A stretch of 64,000 nt of DNA, taken from positions 62,001 to 126,000 of the forward strand of contig CACWTU010000002.1 in NCBI GenBank assembly GCA_902763885.1. The letters are read 5' to 3'. The notes beneath the pieces are model-generated. The model was given only the letters and a program-made list of their open reading frames with translations. It was not told the DNA's origin and ran no database searches. Below, in pieces: positions 25,897 through 35,137 of this stretch (within the stretch, counting starts at the first letter, position 1; every line of letters begins with the position of its first letter). A program made the translations under genes and the position numbers. This stretch comes from an uncultured Bacteroidales bacterium. GTDB taxonomy: Bacteria > Bacteroidota > Bacteroidia > Bacteroidales > Bacteroidaceae.

Positions 25897-28800
25897 GCCA
25901 ACAGCCTACGACAGGAAAAAGCCATGCTTTTTCCGTTATCCTTATAATGGTAGTCCTGATGCTGGTGGGAGCTGCTTGCATCCCTATGCTTAATATCCAG
26001 TATCAGCCTAGATCTTCCATGCAGACCATCTCTGTATATTTCTCATACCCGGATGCTTCAGCACGTGTGGTGGAGAGTGAGGTGACATCGGTAGTAGAGG
26101 GTGCACTGAATACTGTGGCCGGTGTAAGTGATATACAGGCATCATCATATAACGGAGGTGGAAATGTGTACTTGACCTTCAAGGAGGGTACCAACATGGA
26201 GACGACACGTTTTGATATATCCACCCGTATGCGTCAGATACAGTCTAAACTGCCTGAGGGTGTCAAGCCCAGGGTAAGCGGATCAGCGGGACGTGGCGGT
26301 GGTGAGGCTACCACTATCCTGCAGTACACCATTAATGCCGATATGCCTCCGGCAGAGATAGTACGTTATGCCAAGGAGCATCTGGTTACGCCGCTTTCAC
26401 GCATTCAGGGTGTGGAGAGCGTCAATACATCGGGTGCCATGCCGTTTGAGTGGGTGGTTACCTTTGATCCCAATTCACTGCGTGCAGTGGGTCTAAGGCC
26501 AAGTGACCTGAGCCAGCCTCTGAGCAATTATTTCCAGAACAGTATAGTAGGAACTGAGATTGTGGGTGACAAGCTTATGCTGGTACGCCTTAAATCAATG
26601 AGCCTGCAGAGTGAGCTGGAGCGTATCCCCGTAAAGAAAGTGAACGGAAGGTTGTACAGTATAGGTGATTTTGCCACTGTGACTTACCGTGAACAGAAGC
26701 CGTTAAGCTACAACCGTATCAACGGCCTTAACACCATTGACCTGACTATTGAAGGTGAGGACGGCATCAATACGCTTGCTGTAGCAAATGAAGTTAAGGC
26801 ACGCATGGATGAGCTTAAGGCCACTTTCCCTGACAACTTTGCCATAAGGCTCAACTATGATGCGTCAGAAGATTTAAACAATGAGATACAGAAGATATTC
26901 TTCCGTGCCATAATATCACTTGCCATTCTGCTGTTGTTTGTGCTTGCCGTGAGCCGCAGTTTCAGATATCTGTGCGTGATAGGGCTTACCATCACGGCCA
27001 ATCTTCTGAGCGCATTCATTTTCTACAACCTGTTCAACATTGATATTGAGCTCTATTCAATGGCTGGCATCACGGTGTCACTCGGCATCATAATAGATAC
27101 CGCCATAGTCATAGCAGACCATTATTCATATTATGGTAACCGCAAGGTTATGGTCTCTATCATAGGTGCATTGTTTACCACTATTGCCGCATTGCTCATA
27201 ATATTCTTCCTGCCCAAGAGTGCAAGGGAGGATCTGACTGATTTCATTTGGGTGATAGTGATTAACCTCACCCTGTCTATGATAATTGCGTTCCTGTTCG
27301 TGCCGGCTCTGCTGCAGAAGATTCCGTTGGGCAGAAAGGGTGTGGTAAAGAACACCATGAAACGCAGGCGCAGGCTGGTGCTTATTACAGCTCGGTATGA
27401 GAGGTTCGTGATATGGAGCCGTGCACACAGATGGATATATGTGGTAGCCTTACTGCTCCTGTTCGGCATACCTATACAGTTGCTTCCGGCATCGGTTAAG
27501 CATAAGGATACCTATGATGGTGATGATCTTAACAAGGGTGGTCTGGTGGGGCTCTATAACAAGACCATAGGCGGCAAGTGGTATCAGAGGAACAAGAAAT
27601 GGTTTGAGTATCCGTTGGGAGGTGCACTTAACCTGTTCCAGAAACATGGTAACGGCCGTATGTCATACAGTCGTGAGGAGCGGCCGGAGGTGGTATTGCG
27701 TGTATATGCAAATATGCCTGAGGGTTATACTGTACAGCAACTTAATGACATCGTGAGTGAGATGGAGAATTGGCTCCAGCAGTTTGATGAGATAAGCATG
27801 TTCCGCACCAGCTTGAGCGGCACATCCGGTACACTTGAGATAAGGTTCAAGAAGGAGTATGAGTTTACAAGGTTCCCCTTGCAACTCAAGCAGCAGCTGT
27901 GGGCCAAGGCTACACGTTATGGCGGAGCCACCTGGAGTATTCCGGCTCTTGACGATAATGACCAGTATCTCACCAACAACATTTACCGTACAAGCTGGTC
28001 ACATTCCATACAGCTGTATGGGTATAACTATGACCTGCTGTACCGTTATGCAGAGGAATTGATAGATTCACTCAAGATAAACCGTAGAGTGAACGGTCAG
28101 GCCGGATTCTCGGCAGGATACAGTTCATATGTAAGGAATGAGTTCTGTATAGACTATGACAGGGAGCGGATAGCCCGCACCGGAATGAACCTTAACGGTT
28201 ATTTCTCTTTCCTGGGAGAGCAGCTTTATGACAATTCTGCGGGTGCTGTATTTGACGGGCAGAGTGACGTGCCGGTAAGGCTTGTATCAAGTGAGCGTGA
28301 TTATTTTGACCTGTGGCACATACGTAATGACATGATCAGCATTGACAGCATTCAGACCCGTCTCAATGACATAGGGAGCATTACCAAACGTCGCACCGGA
28401 CTCAACATTGAGCGCAGGAATCAGGAATATACCATATCAGTAGGCTACGAGTTCATAGGCTCTTATGACCTTCTGAACCGTATGGAACGTGATGTTATCA
28501 AGAAAATGAATGACCGTCTGCCCATGGGATTCCATGCGGGGAGTGACCGCAGTGATTATGGCTGGTGGCAGACACAGAAACAGCGTACCGCACTCATTTT
28601 TGTGGTCATTCTGGTTATATTCATGATCTGTTCCATGTTGTTTGAGTCTCTGCGTCAGCCGTTGGTCATAGTGCTGCTTGTTCCGGTAAGCTTTATCGGT
28701 CTGTTCCTGGCATTCCCCATTTTCAGCGTGAATTTCGGGCAAGGCGGATATGCCGCTTTGATTATGCTATGCGGTATAACAGTAAACGCCGGCATATACC

Positions 28801-29069
28801 TTACTTCAGAGTTCCGTACCATATCCGGCAACTCCGGCCATGCAGACCTTAAGACCTACATCAAGGCTTTCAACCGTAAGATTGTGCCTACCATGCTTAC
28901 CATTTTGAGTACAGTACTGGGCCTGATTCCGTTCCTTTTTGACGGAACAGCAGCACCCTTCTGGTACAGTTTTGCCATAGGCGTAATGAGCGGAATGCTA
29001 TTCTCCGTAGTAGCTATCGTCATCATTATGCCGGTCTTCTTCCCCCTGAAAAAAGTTGAACTAAAATAG
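25893..29069 (+). CDS. RND-family efflux permease, second of a tandem pair
   Basis: 1058 residues with the RND layout. It differs from its neighbour: the N-terminus is MSQQPTTGKSHAFSVILIMVV, TM4 reads LGIIIDTAIVIAD with a single Asp, TM10 reads GITVNAGIYLTSEF with no acidic or lysine residue, and the first periplasmic loop carries a glycine-rich stretch (VSGSAGRGGGEATTI). The proton relay therefore looks weaker than in AcrB. The working idea is a mixed trimer with the first permease, with the two subunits doing different jobs. Its stop is 5 nt before repeat R1, where the accessory island begins. Confidence 0.9.
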   Translation: MSQQPTTGKSHAFSVILIMVVLMLVGAACIPMLNIQYQPRSSMQTISVYFSYPDASARVVESEVTSVVEGALNTVAGVSDIQASSYNGGGNVYLTFKEGTNMETTRFDISTRMRQIQSKLPEGVKPRVSGSAGRGGGEATTILQYTINADMPPAEIVRYAKEHLVTPLSRIQGVESVNTSGAMPFEWVVTFDPNSLRAVGLRPSDLSQPLSNYFQNSIVGTEIVGDKLMLVRLKSMSLQSELERIPVKKVNGRLYSIGDFATVTYREQKPLSYNRINGLNTIDLTIEGEDGINTLAVANEVKARMDELKATFPDNFAIRLNYDASEDLNNEIQKIFFRAIISLAILLLFVLAVSRSFRYLCVIGLTITANLLSAFIFYNLFNIDIELYSMAGITVSLGIIIDTAIVIADHYSYYGNRKVMVSIIGALFTTIAALLIIFFLPKSAREDLTDFIWVIVINLTLSMIIAFLFVPALLQKIPLGRKGVVKNTMKRRRRLVLITARYERFVIWSRAHRWIYVVALLLLFGIPIQLLPASVKHKDTYDGDDLNKGGLVGLYNKTIGGKWYQRNKKWFEYPLGGALNLFQKHGNGRMSYSREERPEVVLRVYANMPEGYTVQQLNDIVSEMENWLQQFDEISMFRTSLSGTSGTLEIRFKKEYEFTRFPLQLKQQLWAKATRYGGATWSIPALDDNDQYLTNNIYRTSWSHSIQLYGYNYDLLYRYAEELIDSLKINRRVNGQAGFSAGYSSYVRNEFCIDYDRERIARTGMNLNGYFSFLGEQLYDNSAGAVFDGQSDVPVRLVSSERDYFDLWHIRNDMISIDSIQTRLNDIGSITKRRTGLNIERRNQEYTISVGYEFIGSYDLLNRMERDVIKKMNDRLPMGFHAGSDRSDYGWWQTQKQRTALIFVVILVIFMICSMLFESLRQPLVIVLLVPVSFIGLFLAFPIFSVNFGQGGYAALIMLCGITVNAGIYLTSEFRTISGNSGHADLKTYIKAFNRKIVPTMLTILSTVLGLIPFLFDGTAAPFWYSFAIGVMSGMLFSVVAIVIIMPVFFPLKKVELK

Positions 29070-29073
29070 AAGA

Positions 29074-29190
29074 GGTTCGACCCTGGCTCAGGGTACAAAT
29101 GTGCAAACGTATTGGGGCGAGCGAGTCCTCGAGCGAGAGCGGCCGAGTAGGCCGCCACGTTCGCTGTGGCGAACTAAATAAGGAATAGGT
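29074..29190 (+). repeat. Dispersed repeat R1, with a tRNA-3'-end-like start
   Basis: It opens with GGTTCGACCCTGGCTCAGGG then TACA (29074-29097), which looks like a tRNA T-arm and acceptor 3' end. The block shared with R2 and R3 follows: ACGTATTGGGGCGA, GCGGCC-GAGTA-GGCCGC, and the hairpin GTTCGCTGTGGCGAAC (29159-29174). It starts 5 nt after the efflux operon and marks the left edge of the accessory island. Confidence 0.8.
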
Positions 29191-29226
29191 TCTATCTCGG
29201 CAAGTAGGCTTTTTTCATATAATATA

Positions 29227-29258
29227 TTTGGTTAGATGCGGAAATGATCCTATTTTTG
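29227..29258 (+). promoter_or_regulatory. Promoter for the DUF4143 ATPase gene
   Basis: TTTG (29227-29230) and TATTTTTG (29251-29258) are separated by 20 nt, a close match to the Bacteroidetes -33/-7 pattern. The gene starts at 29316. Confidence 0.7.
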
Positions 29259-29315
29259 CGAATAAATGCAGAAAAGTGTTTTGAGTCGGCATTATTCTGC
29301 ACTTAATTGTAGATT

Positions 29316-30635
29316 ATGGAGATTAAAAGAGACATTATTGAAACCTTTCAGAATTGGAAGGAATCACCTCGACGTAAGCCGATGCTACTACAGGGTGCAC
29401 GTCAGATTGGAAAGACATGGGCGGTGGAGCAGTTCGGAAAAACCTGTTACGAACACTTTGTAAAATTTGATTTGGACCGCAGTCCTGAAATCATTGATGC
29501 ATTCCGCGTCTCAAAGGAGCCGGCCCGCGTCATCAAGGAGCTCCAGGCATACAGTGATGCTCCTCTTCTTCCTGACAAAACCCTTATTTTTTTTGATGAA
29601 ATACAGGAGAGTGAGGAGGTATTCAATTCACTGAAATACTTTTGCGAGGATGCGCCACGGTATCATATCATTGCTGCTGGTTCTCTGCTTGGCGTAGCCG
29701 TAAAGCGTAAACACATGAAAGTTCCCGTAGGGAAGGTGAATAAGGTGGATATGTATCCTGTCACTTTTAGGGAATTCATGCGAATGGCCGATCCAACCGC
29801 ATTTGAATTTGTGGACAAACTTGAGGCGCCGGAGCATCTCCCTACTGTCATATTCAACAAGTTGGCATCTGAATACCGTCGATATCTGATTTGTGGGGGA
29901 ATGCCGGAATCTGCATCACTGATGCTGGATGGGGCGGGTATGGCGGATATTGATTCCGCCCTACAAGACATTCTGGATCTGAACGAGGTTGACTTTTCCA
30001 AGTACGCGGAGCCGCAGGAGGTAACCCGCATCCGTGCCGTATGGCACAGCCTTCCCGCTCAGCTCAGCAAGGAAAACCGTAAGTTCATATACCGCGTCAT
30101 ACGTACTGGAGCCCGGGCTAAAGATTATGAATCAGCACTAACGTGGCTAGTTGATGCCGGTCTGGCGTATCAGATATTTAATGTCTCCAAGCCTGGCATT
30201 CCGCTGAGCGGCTATGAGGAGCATGAGGCTTTCAAGTTTTACGCCTACGACTGCGGTATCCTGCGCCGTTTGGCCGGGGTCAAGGCCGATGTGATTCAGA
30301 ACCGGAATGCCGGTTATACGGAGTTTAAGGGTGCAATGGCTGAGAATGTCGTGTTGCAGTCCCTATTGCCGCAATTGAGAGGAGAGAAGCCTTACTATTG
30401 GAGCTCGGATGGCAGGGCTGAGATAGAATTCCTTATCGATGTGGACGGCGGGGTGATTCCCGTGGAAGTAAAGGCCGAAGGTAACACAGCAGGTCGGAGT
30501 CTTTCTGTCTATACAGAGAAATATAGCCCCAGTCGCCGCATCCGTATATCCATGAACAACTTACAAGAAAACGGCGGGCTATATAGTATTCCCAATCCAA
30601 TGGCAGACTGGATAACTCACCTTGTTAAATTGTAA
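29316..30635 (+). CDS. AAA_14/DUF4143 family ATPase
   Basis: 439 residues. Walker A is GARQIGKT (27-34) and Walker B is LIFFDEIQES (about 88-97), followed by AGSLLGVAVKRKHMKVPVGK. The C-terminal DUF4143 domain contains FKFYAYDCGILRRLAG, FKGAMAENVVLQSLLPQ and a nuclease-like EIEFLIDVDGGVIPVEVKA. Such proteins are common, often mobile, single genes in Bacteroidales; their role is unproven, with DNA-related or toxin-like activity suggested. It has its own promoter and lies between repeat R1 and hairpin/T1 elements, so it looks like an island cargo gene. Confidence 0.9.
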   Translation: MEIKRDIIETFQNWKESPRRKPMLLQGARQIGKTWAVEQFGKTCYEHFVKFDLDRSPEIIDAFRVSKEPARVIKELQAYSDAPLLPDKTLIFFDEIQESEEVFNSLKYFCEDAPRYHIIAAGSLLGVAVKRKHMKVPVGKVNKVDMYPVTFREFMRMADPTAFEFVDKLEAPEHLPTVIFNKLASEYRRYLICGGMPESASLMLDGAGMADIDSALQDILDLNEVDFSKYAEPQEVTRIRAVWHSLPAQLSKENRKFIYRVIRTGARAKDYESALTWLVDAGLAYQIFNVSKPGIPLSGYEEHEAFKFYAYDCGILRRLAGVKADVIQNRNAGYTEFKGAMAENVVLQSLLPQLRGEKPYYWSSDGRAEIEFLIDVDGGVIPVEVKAEGNTAGRSLSVYTEKYSPSRRIRISMNNLQENGGLYSIPNPMADWITHLVKL

Positions 30636-30755
30636 ATACGAGGTAGCCAACAATGCAAAATGCTAATTGAAACAACAATCAATGCCTGACAGCAGCATCG
30701 GCCAATTGAAAAAAGTAACCAAGAGGTGACCAAATCTGAGTGGCAAATAAAAAGA

Positions 30756-30790
30756 GTACCATTGGGGTCTGTCCCCAATGGTACCTTTTT
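30756..30790 (+). terminator. 12-bp palindromic hairpin with T-run
   Basis: GTACCATTGGGG (30756-30767) and its perfect complement (30773-30784) flank TCTGT, followed by CTTTTTT. It belongs to the GGGGAC-type palindrome family and probably ends transcription of the ATPase gene. Confidence 0.8.
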
Positions 30791-30871
30791 TGTACCCTGA
30801 AGGATACCAGTTTTCGAACCAAACTCATAGAGGAGTTAGATGTACTGTGCAGACTGGCAGCGAAGTATAAG
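30791..30871 (+). repeat. 81-bp repeat T1 (copy of T2 at 39865), possible gene remnant
   Basis: It differs from T2 at 5 of 81 positions with no indels. In one frame both copies are open to a stop just past the repeat (TGA and TAG). The peptide includes LIEELDVLCRLAAKYK; three of the five changes are silent. There is no start codon. It may be the conserved 3' end of a lost gene. Confidence 0.7.
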
Positions 30872-30883
30872 GGTGTAAAGTGA

Positions 30884-30942
30884 TTGCAACAGTTTTGCAG
30901 CGCCTGTTTGTTGTTTTGCGATACTATAAGCATTTACATTTG
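30884..30942 (+). promoter_or_regulatory. Double TTGCAAC-type motif plus -7 box before the 870-residue FISUMP gene
   Basis: TTGCAAC (30884) and TTGCAGC (30895) start 11 bp apart and end in GCC at 30904. The -7 box TACATTTG (30935-30942) begins 31 nt later. The same layout precedes genes at 35138 and 37736. Its place upstream of -33 suits an activator site. Confidence 0.65.
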
Positions 30943-30962
30943 CAGCAGAAACAACAAAGAAT

Positions 30963-33575
30963 ATGAGAAAGCATTTAGTCCTCCTACTTGTAATGCTGCT
31001 TTTGCAGGCAGTTTCTATATCCCAGTTTGCGCAGAGTAAGCCTAAGGCTGGTGATAAGATATCCGGGATAATATCAGATGACATAGCGCCCATGTGGAAG
31101 GTCAAGGTTGAAGAGAAGGATTCATCGGGCAAAACCGTAAGAAAAAGGAAAACTAATAAGAAAGGTGAATTCTCTTTCCGTCTTGTCAATCCGAAAGACA
31201 GGATTCAGGTTACGTATGAAATGTATGATACCGTTAACCTCCCTATTGACAAAACCTATTTTGATATTAAGATCAAAATCCAGGATGAAGTGCTCTATCC
31301 CTCACAATACATAGACGGTCCTTATTCCGGCTTTGAGGGTATGGGTAGAGTAAATCTTGAATATGTTGACCTGGGCCTTAGCGTAAAATGGGCTACCTGT
31401 AATGTGGGGGCCGATAAGCCTGAGGACTACGGCGACTATTATGCCTGGGGTGAGTTGGAACCCAAGGAAAGCTACACTTGGGAGAACTACCGTTACTTTG
31501 ACCCTTCAACTGAGGATTCAGTAAGTAAATATCATATAGGAGAGGTTACTTATCAGCGTTATGATAGAACCTATAAGGAAAAGGAGTATATATCTCCTGA
31601 CAGGAACACCAAGCGTTTTGAGCCCATTGATGATGCCGCGACAACTCTCTGGGGCAGTGATTGGCGTATCCCCACATCGGCTGAATATAATGAACTGTAT
31701 TTGAACTGCCATTATGATACCGTAACGGTGAACGATGTTATCTGTATCAGATATACAAGTAAGATTGCAGGTTATGAGGACCGCAGTATCTTAATCCCTT
31801 ACGGCGGATATATAGAAGGTAGTGAGCATAAGGAATTGGGGTTGAGCTGTTGGATGTGGACATCGGCACCCCAAGATGAGGGTTTTGCCGATGCCGTGAG
31901 CACAAGCAGGTCAATGAATAATGACCTTGCCCGTTTAAGAGGTGAGGCTATTACTGATTCTATCGGTACTACTCCTTTGTTTTATGGCCAATGCCGATAT
32001 AAGGGATTGAACATACGTGTGGTCAGGGAGAATGTTGCCGGCTCTACCGGTTCATTTGAGCTCTCTAAGCGTGATGAGGCGCTCAAATACGGTGAGATCA
32101 AGAAGGTAAAGGCTCTGGATAAAGAGTCGCATCGGCCGATGGAGAGCACTTTGTTTACATGGAGCTCATCAGATCCCGGGGTGGCAGTAGTGAGTGAGAA
32201 CGGTACTGTAACGGCTACCGGCTTGGGTTCATGTTATATCATGGCAGAGTATGACGGCCAAAAGGCACAGATGAAAGTGACAGTTACCGTACCCAGTCCT
32301 GAGGCTGTTGATCTGGGGCTGAGCGTCAAGTGGGCATCGGCCAATCTGGGAGCATCACAGCCGCATGAAGCGGGCGCCTATCTGGCGTGGGGTGAGACAA
32401 GCCCCAAGGATGGTCTGTATACTATTGAGAGATACAAATTTGGAAAATCATCAAATGAGTACAGAAAGTATAATTTCGGGCTGGTGGGTCATCCCTATTA
32501 CCCGCTTGATTACAAGAGTACTCTTGAGCCTGAGGATGATGCTGCAACGGTGATGCTGGGAGGAGGTTGGCGTATGCCTACTGCCGATGAGCTGTGGGAA
32601 CTCCAGAACCGGTGTGAATGGAAATATATAGACAGGATTGACAGCTGCGGTTACATTATTACCAGCAAGGTGCCGGGATTTGAAGGACGCAGCATATTCC
32701 TGCCCGCAGCAGGTTATAAGGATTCATACAATCTGGAGCGTTCCATGAACACCGTTTCAGGTGGAGGCGCTAATTACTGGACATCGACCTTGGGTGAGTC
32801 TTTGGGTGGTAACAGCAGGTGTTTTGGTTATACAATCAGACCTGTAATAGACCTGCCGGCATCAGCGGGCAAACGCAAGGAGATAAAACCGGACCCCATA
32901 AAGCGTTTGACCCATTCGGCTGCGGTAGATCTGGGGCTGAGCGTGCGCTGGGCAGACTGTAATGTGGGGGCGGATGCCCCTGAGGATATAGGCGCCCGTA
33001 TTGCGTGGGGTGAGACAACAGTCAAGACCTATTATTCGCGTATAAACTATAAGCATATGAAAGCTTATCCGTCAGAAAACAGATGGTGGTACTCAAAGTA
33101 TGCTGACAAGATTGACCAATGGGACGGTGCTTCATTCATGGACGGCAAGACCAGGCTGGAACCTGAGGATGACGCTGCCCATGTGAACTGGGGCGGCAGT
33201 TGGCGTATGCCCACCAAGGAGGAGTATGCTGAGTTGTTTGAGAAATGTGAGTGGACAGAAACCACCCGGAACGGCGTAAAAGGGTATCTCATAACCAGCA
33301 AGGTTCCGGGATATACATCGAACTCAATATTCCTTCCGTATACAGATAGTTCAAGTGCCATATATATGACATCGGACTTAAGTTCCAGACGTGTTAATTC
33401 TTGTGTGACATTGCGTTTCAGCCAGTATGAGACCGGCACCTCCGATGATGAGGTGAATCTTGGCATAGGGTGGGCAGACCACGGAGGGCTGCTTGAAGGG
33501 ATAAGATGGGCAAAAATACACATTGAACCATACCTCCGGTTCAGCGGTGCCTTTATCCGCGCTGTAACAAAATAG
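30963..33575 (+). CDS. Secreted protein with three FISUMP domains and one BIG2-type Ig domain
   Basis: 870 residues with a signal peptide (MRKHLVLLLVMLLLQAVSIS). After a carboxypeptidase-regulatory-like stretch (about 30-110), FISUMP domain 1 begins near 134 (YVDLGLSVKWATCNVGADKP), a bacterial Ig-like domain near 365-445 (WSSSDPGVAVVSENGTVTAT), FISUMP domain 2 near 448 and domain 3 near 654. Each has the WRMPT/WRIPT and SIFLP/SILIP motifs. FISUMP modules are extracellular and of unknown function. Domain DNA is very similar to that in genes at 37736 and 39022, implying recent duplication or gene conversion. No sorting signal was recognised at the C-terminus. Confidence 0.85.
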   Translation: MRKHLVLLLVMLLLQAVSISQFAQSKPKAGDKISGIISDDIAPMWKVKVEEKDSSGKTVRKRKTNKKGEFSFRLVNPKDRIQVTYEMYDTVNLPIDKTYFDIKIKIQDEVLYPSQYIDGPYSGFEGMGRVNLEYVDLGLSVKWATCNVGADKPEDYGDYYAWGELEPKESYTWENYRYFDPSTEDSVSKYHIGEVTYQRYDRTYKEKEYISPDRNTKRFEPIDDAATTLWGSDWRIPTSAEYNELYLNCHYDTVTVNDVICIRYTSKIAGYEDRSILIPYGGYIEGSEHKELGLSCWMWTSAPQDEGFADAVSTSRSMNNDLARLRGEAITDSIGTTPLFYGQCRYKGLNIRVVRENVAGSTGSFELSKRDEALKYGEIKKVKALDKESHRPMESTLFTWSSSDPGVAVVSENGTVTATGLGSCYIMAEYDGQKAQMKVTVTVPSPEAVDLGLSVKWASANLGASQPHEAGAYLAWGETSPKDGLYTIERYKFGKSSNEYRKYNFGLVGHPYYPLDYKSTLEPEDDAATVMLGGGWRMPTADELWELQNRCEWKYIDRIDSCGYIITSKVPGFEGRSIFLPAAGYKDSYNLERSMNTVSGGGANYWTSTLGESLGGNSRCFGYTIRPVIDLPASAGKRKEIKPDPIKRLTHSAAVDLGLSVRWADCNVGADAPEDIGARIAWGETTVKTYYSRINYKHMKAYPSENRWWYSKYADKIDQWDGASFMDGKTRLEPEDDAAHVNWGGSWRMPTKEEYAELFEKCEWTETTRNGVKGYLITSKVPGYTSNSIFLPYTDSSSAIYMTSDLSSRRVNSCVTLRFSQYETGTSDDEVNLGIGWADHGGLLEGIRWAKIHIEPYLRFSGAFIRAVTK

Positions 33576-33584
33576 TACAAAGAG

Positions 33585-33617
33585 TACAATTGGGGACAGT
33601 CCCCAATTGTATTTTTT
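33585..33617 (+). terminator. 11-bp palindromic hairpin with T-run
   Basis: TACAATTGGGG (33585-33595) pairs perfectly with 33601-33611 around ACAGT, followed by six Ts. It lies 10 nt after the preceding stop codon. Same family as 30756 and 962. Confidence 0.85.
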
Positions 33618-33650
33618 GTGTGAATGTGAAGACGTATTTTTCATTTATTT

Positions 33651-33674
33651 CAGTTTAGATAGTAAACAACCAAA
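33651..33674 (+). repeat. 24-bp leader repeat, copy 1
   Basis: It begins CAGTTTAGATAG and ends AAACAACCAAA. It matches 35894-35917 at 23 of 24 positions. Both copies end 9 nt before a start codon, so they lie in equivalent leader positions. Confidence 0.75.
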
Positions 33675-33683
33675 AATAGCATT

Positions 33684-34175
33684 ATGAGAAAGATTATCCT
33701 GATGTTGACATTCATACTTATGTCAGTCTCAATTACCGTAAGTGCCCAGCAGACGGATGCAGCAAAAGACAGTGCGGATTTGCAGGTCAGACTGAATGAG
33801 ACACTTGAGCTTATTAACCAATTTAGCCAGATGACTAGTGAGCAGTTAGATTCTTTGCGCCGTAAGAATATTGAAGAGGTGCACAAGCCAATAGCTTCTG
33901 CTCCAATATTGGGCGGCAGGATTAACGGGCATATCCTGGATGTAGAAGGTAAGGTTATCAAAGGCAAGGTAAGAGTGTGTGAGCGCGATATTGTGGACCG
34001 TGCGGTTAACATTTACTATGCAGACTATGATGACGGTTTCTTTAACCTGTTTGGAATAAGAAACCTGGAGGACTGTCTGACTTTTGAGGCCGAAGGGTAT
34101 GAGACTCAGAGATATCCGATTGACCGCAGCACTTATGAGGTGAGACTGAAACCTTTATCCGATAATAATAAATGA
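33684..34175 (+). CDS. Secreted protein with a carboxypeptidase-regulatory-like domain
   Basis: 163 residues. A signal peptide (MRKIILMLTFILMSVSITVSAQ) precedes a short charged helical region (about 23-70). The C-terminal part, GGRINGHILDVEGKVIKGKVRVCERD then LTFEAEGYETQRYPID, resembles a carboxypeptidase-regulatory or CNA-B-like beta sandwich of Bacteroidetes surface proteins. It has no enzyme motif. It is followed 7 nt later by the 251-residue gene, so the two are probably co-expressed. The leader is shared with the gene at 35927. Function unknown. Confidence 0.65.
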   Translation: MRKIILMLTFILMSVSITVSAQQTDAAKDSADLQVRLNETLELINQFSQMTSEQLDSLRRKNIEEVHKPIASAPILGGRINGHILDVEGKVIKGKVRVCERDIVDRAVNIYYADYDDGFFNLFGIRNLEDCLTFEAEGYETQRYPIDRSTYEVRLKPLSDNNK

Positions 34176-34182
34176 TGGAACT

Positions 34183-34938
34183 ATGAATAAAAGAGTATTT
34201 AAACTGGCTGTATCCGGCCTGATGCTGACACTTGCTATGCCTGTTATGTCACAGGGAACGAATGAGTATTTACAACCTTGCGACATTACTCTCCCTAAAT
34301 ATGAGGCGGTATATGTAGGAAACATACTTGAAGATCCTGAAGGCTTTGAAAACCAGATGAAGGCTATAAGGAATAACCCAAGAACGTATGACACCGAGTG
34401 CTGGAGCATAAGAGAGGAGCCTTCTTTTGAGGAGAGCTATGAGATAAAGTGTTATTTCAACCGGCAATCGGAGAAGTTTCGGGTTGAGCTGATGGTGCAG
34501 AATCAGCAGAATCCACATGTACTGGAGATAGATGAGGATTTGGCATACAGGATGCAGACGCTGATTGATGCGGCTGTGTATTCCGCCAGCAATCTTCCAG
34601 ATAAGAAATGGATGCAGCAGAAGTTGGATAGCTTTAAGTCAGGTGATGGAGTAATGGCATCGGTTGTAGGTCTTGACGGCACTTTTTATAAATTCTTCAA
34701 CAGGCAATACGGCGCTAAATGCTGGTCGCCAAAAGGTGGCAACAATGCAGCGCTCGTATCAGTAGTGAAAGCAATATATAATGCCATCGGTTACAAAGAC
34801 ACAGAAAGGATAAAAACCAAGCTTGATGACATCAAAAGCCTTACCAGGAAATACGCCTCATTGCTCCAGGAACCGTACCGTGAGTATTATCTGCTGCGTA
34901 TTGACAAGAAACCAGCCAATTGGGTGTTTGATTTTTGA
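34183..34938 (+). CDS. Secreted protein of unknown function
   Basis: 251 residues with a signal peptide (MNKRVFKLAVSGLMLTLAMPVMSQ). I recognise no family. Two regions stand out: a conserved-looking LEIDEDLAYRMQTLIDAAVYSA and YGAKCWSPKGGNNAALVSVVKAIYNAI. The first is loosely similar to RIDSKLANRLHASVKKTLKRA in the protein at 37736, so both may share a small domain; this is tentative. The stop codon is the first three bases of the hairpin at 34936. It lies in the island of secreted proteins. Confidence 0.7.
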   Translation: MNKRVFKLAVSGLMLTLAMPVMSQGTNEYLQPCDITLPKYEAVYVGNILEDPEGFENQMKAIRNNPRTYDTECWSIREEPSFEESYEIKCYFNRQSEKFRVELMVQNQQNPHVLEIDEDLAYRMQTLIDAAVYSASNLPDKKWMQQKLDSFKSGDGVMASVVGLDGTFYKFFNRQYGAKCWSPKGGNNAALVSVVKAIYNAIGYKDTERIKTKLDDIKSLTRKYASLLQEPYREYYLLRIDKKPANWVFDF

Positions 34939-35006
34939 CACAGAAGGGTCGTTTCCCTGTGTCATTTAAAAAAAGAAACGGACCCGTGTGGGCCCGTTTC
35001 CTTTTT
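34936..35006 (+). terminator. Two consecutive hairpins, the second with a T-run
   Basis: TGACACAG (34936-34943, containing the gene's stop) pairs with CTGTGTCA (34957-34964). A second stem, 34975-34985 with 34990-35000 (GAAACGG.CCC type, one mismatch), is followed by CTTTTTA. Part of the first element recurs at 35819 (CGTTTCCCTGTGTCA). Confidence 0.75.
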
Positions 35007-35019
35007 ACTTGTGTGCATG

Positions 35020-35077
35020 TTGCAACGGTTTTGCAACGCCAAATCCTTGTATCTCATCACGTATACATATAGTTTTG
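35020..35077 (+). promoter_or_regulatory. Double TTGCAAC motif plus -7 box before gene 35138
   Basis: TTGCAAC at 35020 and 35031, ending in GCC at 35040; -7 box TAGTTTTG at 35070-35077, a gap of 30 nt. Same layout as at 30884 and 37661. Confidence 0.65.
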
Positions 35078-35137
35078 CAGCAAATCAGATATGAAGAAAA
35101 TCTTTGCTGTAGTATCATTGGCCTATAATGTGCAGTT

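Larger units (their letters stand above)
30636..30962. other. Intergenic region with hairpin, repeat T1 and a regulatory motif
   Basis: This 327-nt gap holds, in order, the palindrome at 30756, the 81-bp repeat T1 at 30791-30871, the double TTGCAAC motif at 30884 and the -7 box at 30935. The first 120 nt after the ATPase gene show nothing recognisable. Confidence 0.6.

Noticed and set aside
29074-29097. tRNA gene or tRNA fragment at the start of R1
   Set aside because: Only a T-arm/acceptor-like 3' end is present; no anticodon or D-arm precedes it, so it is treated as part of the repeat.
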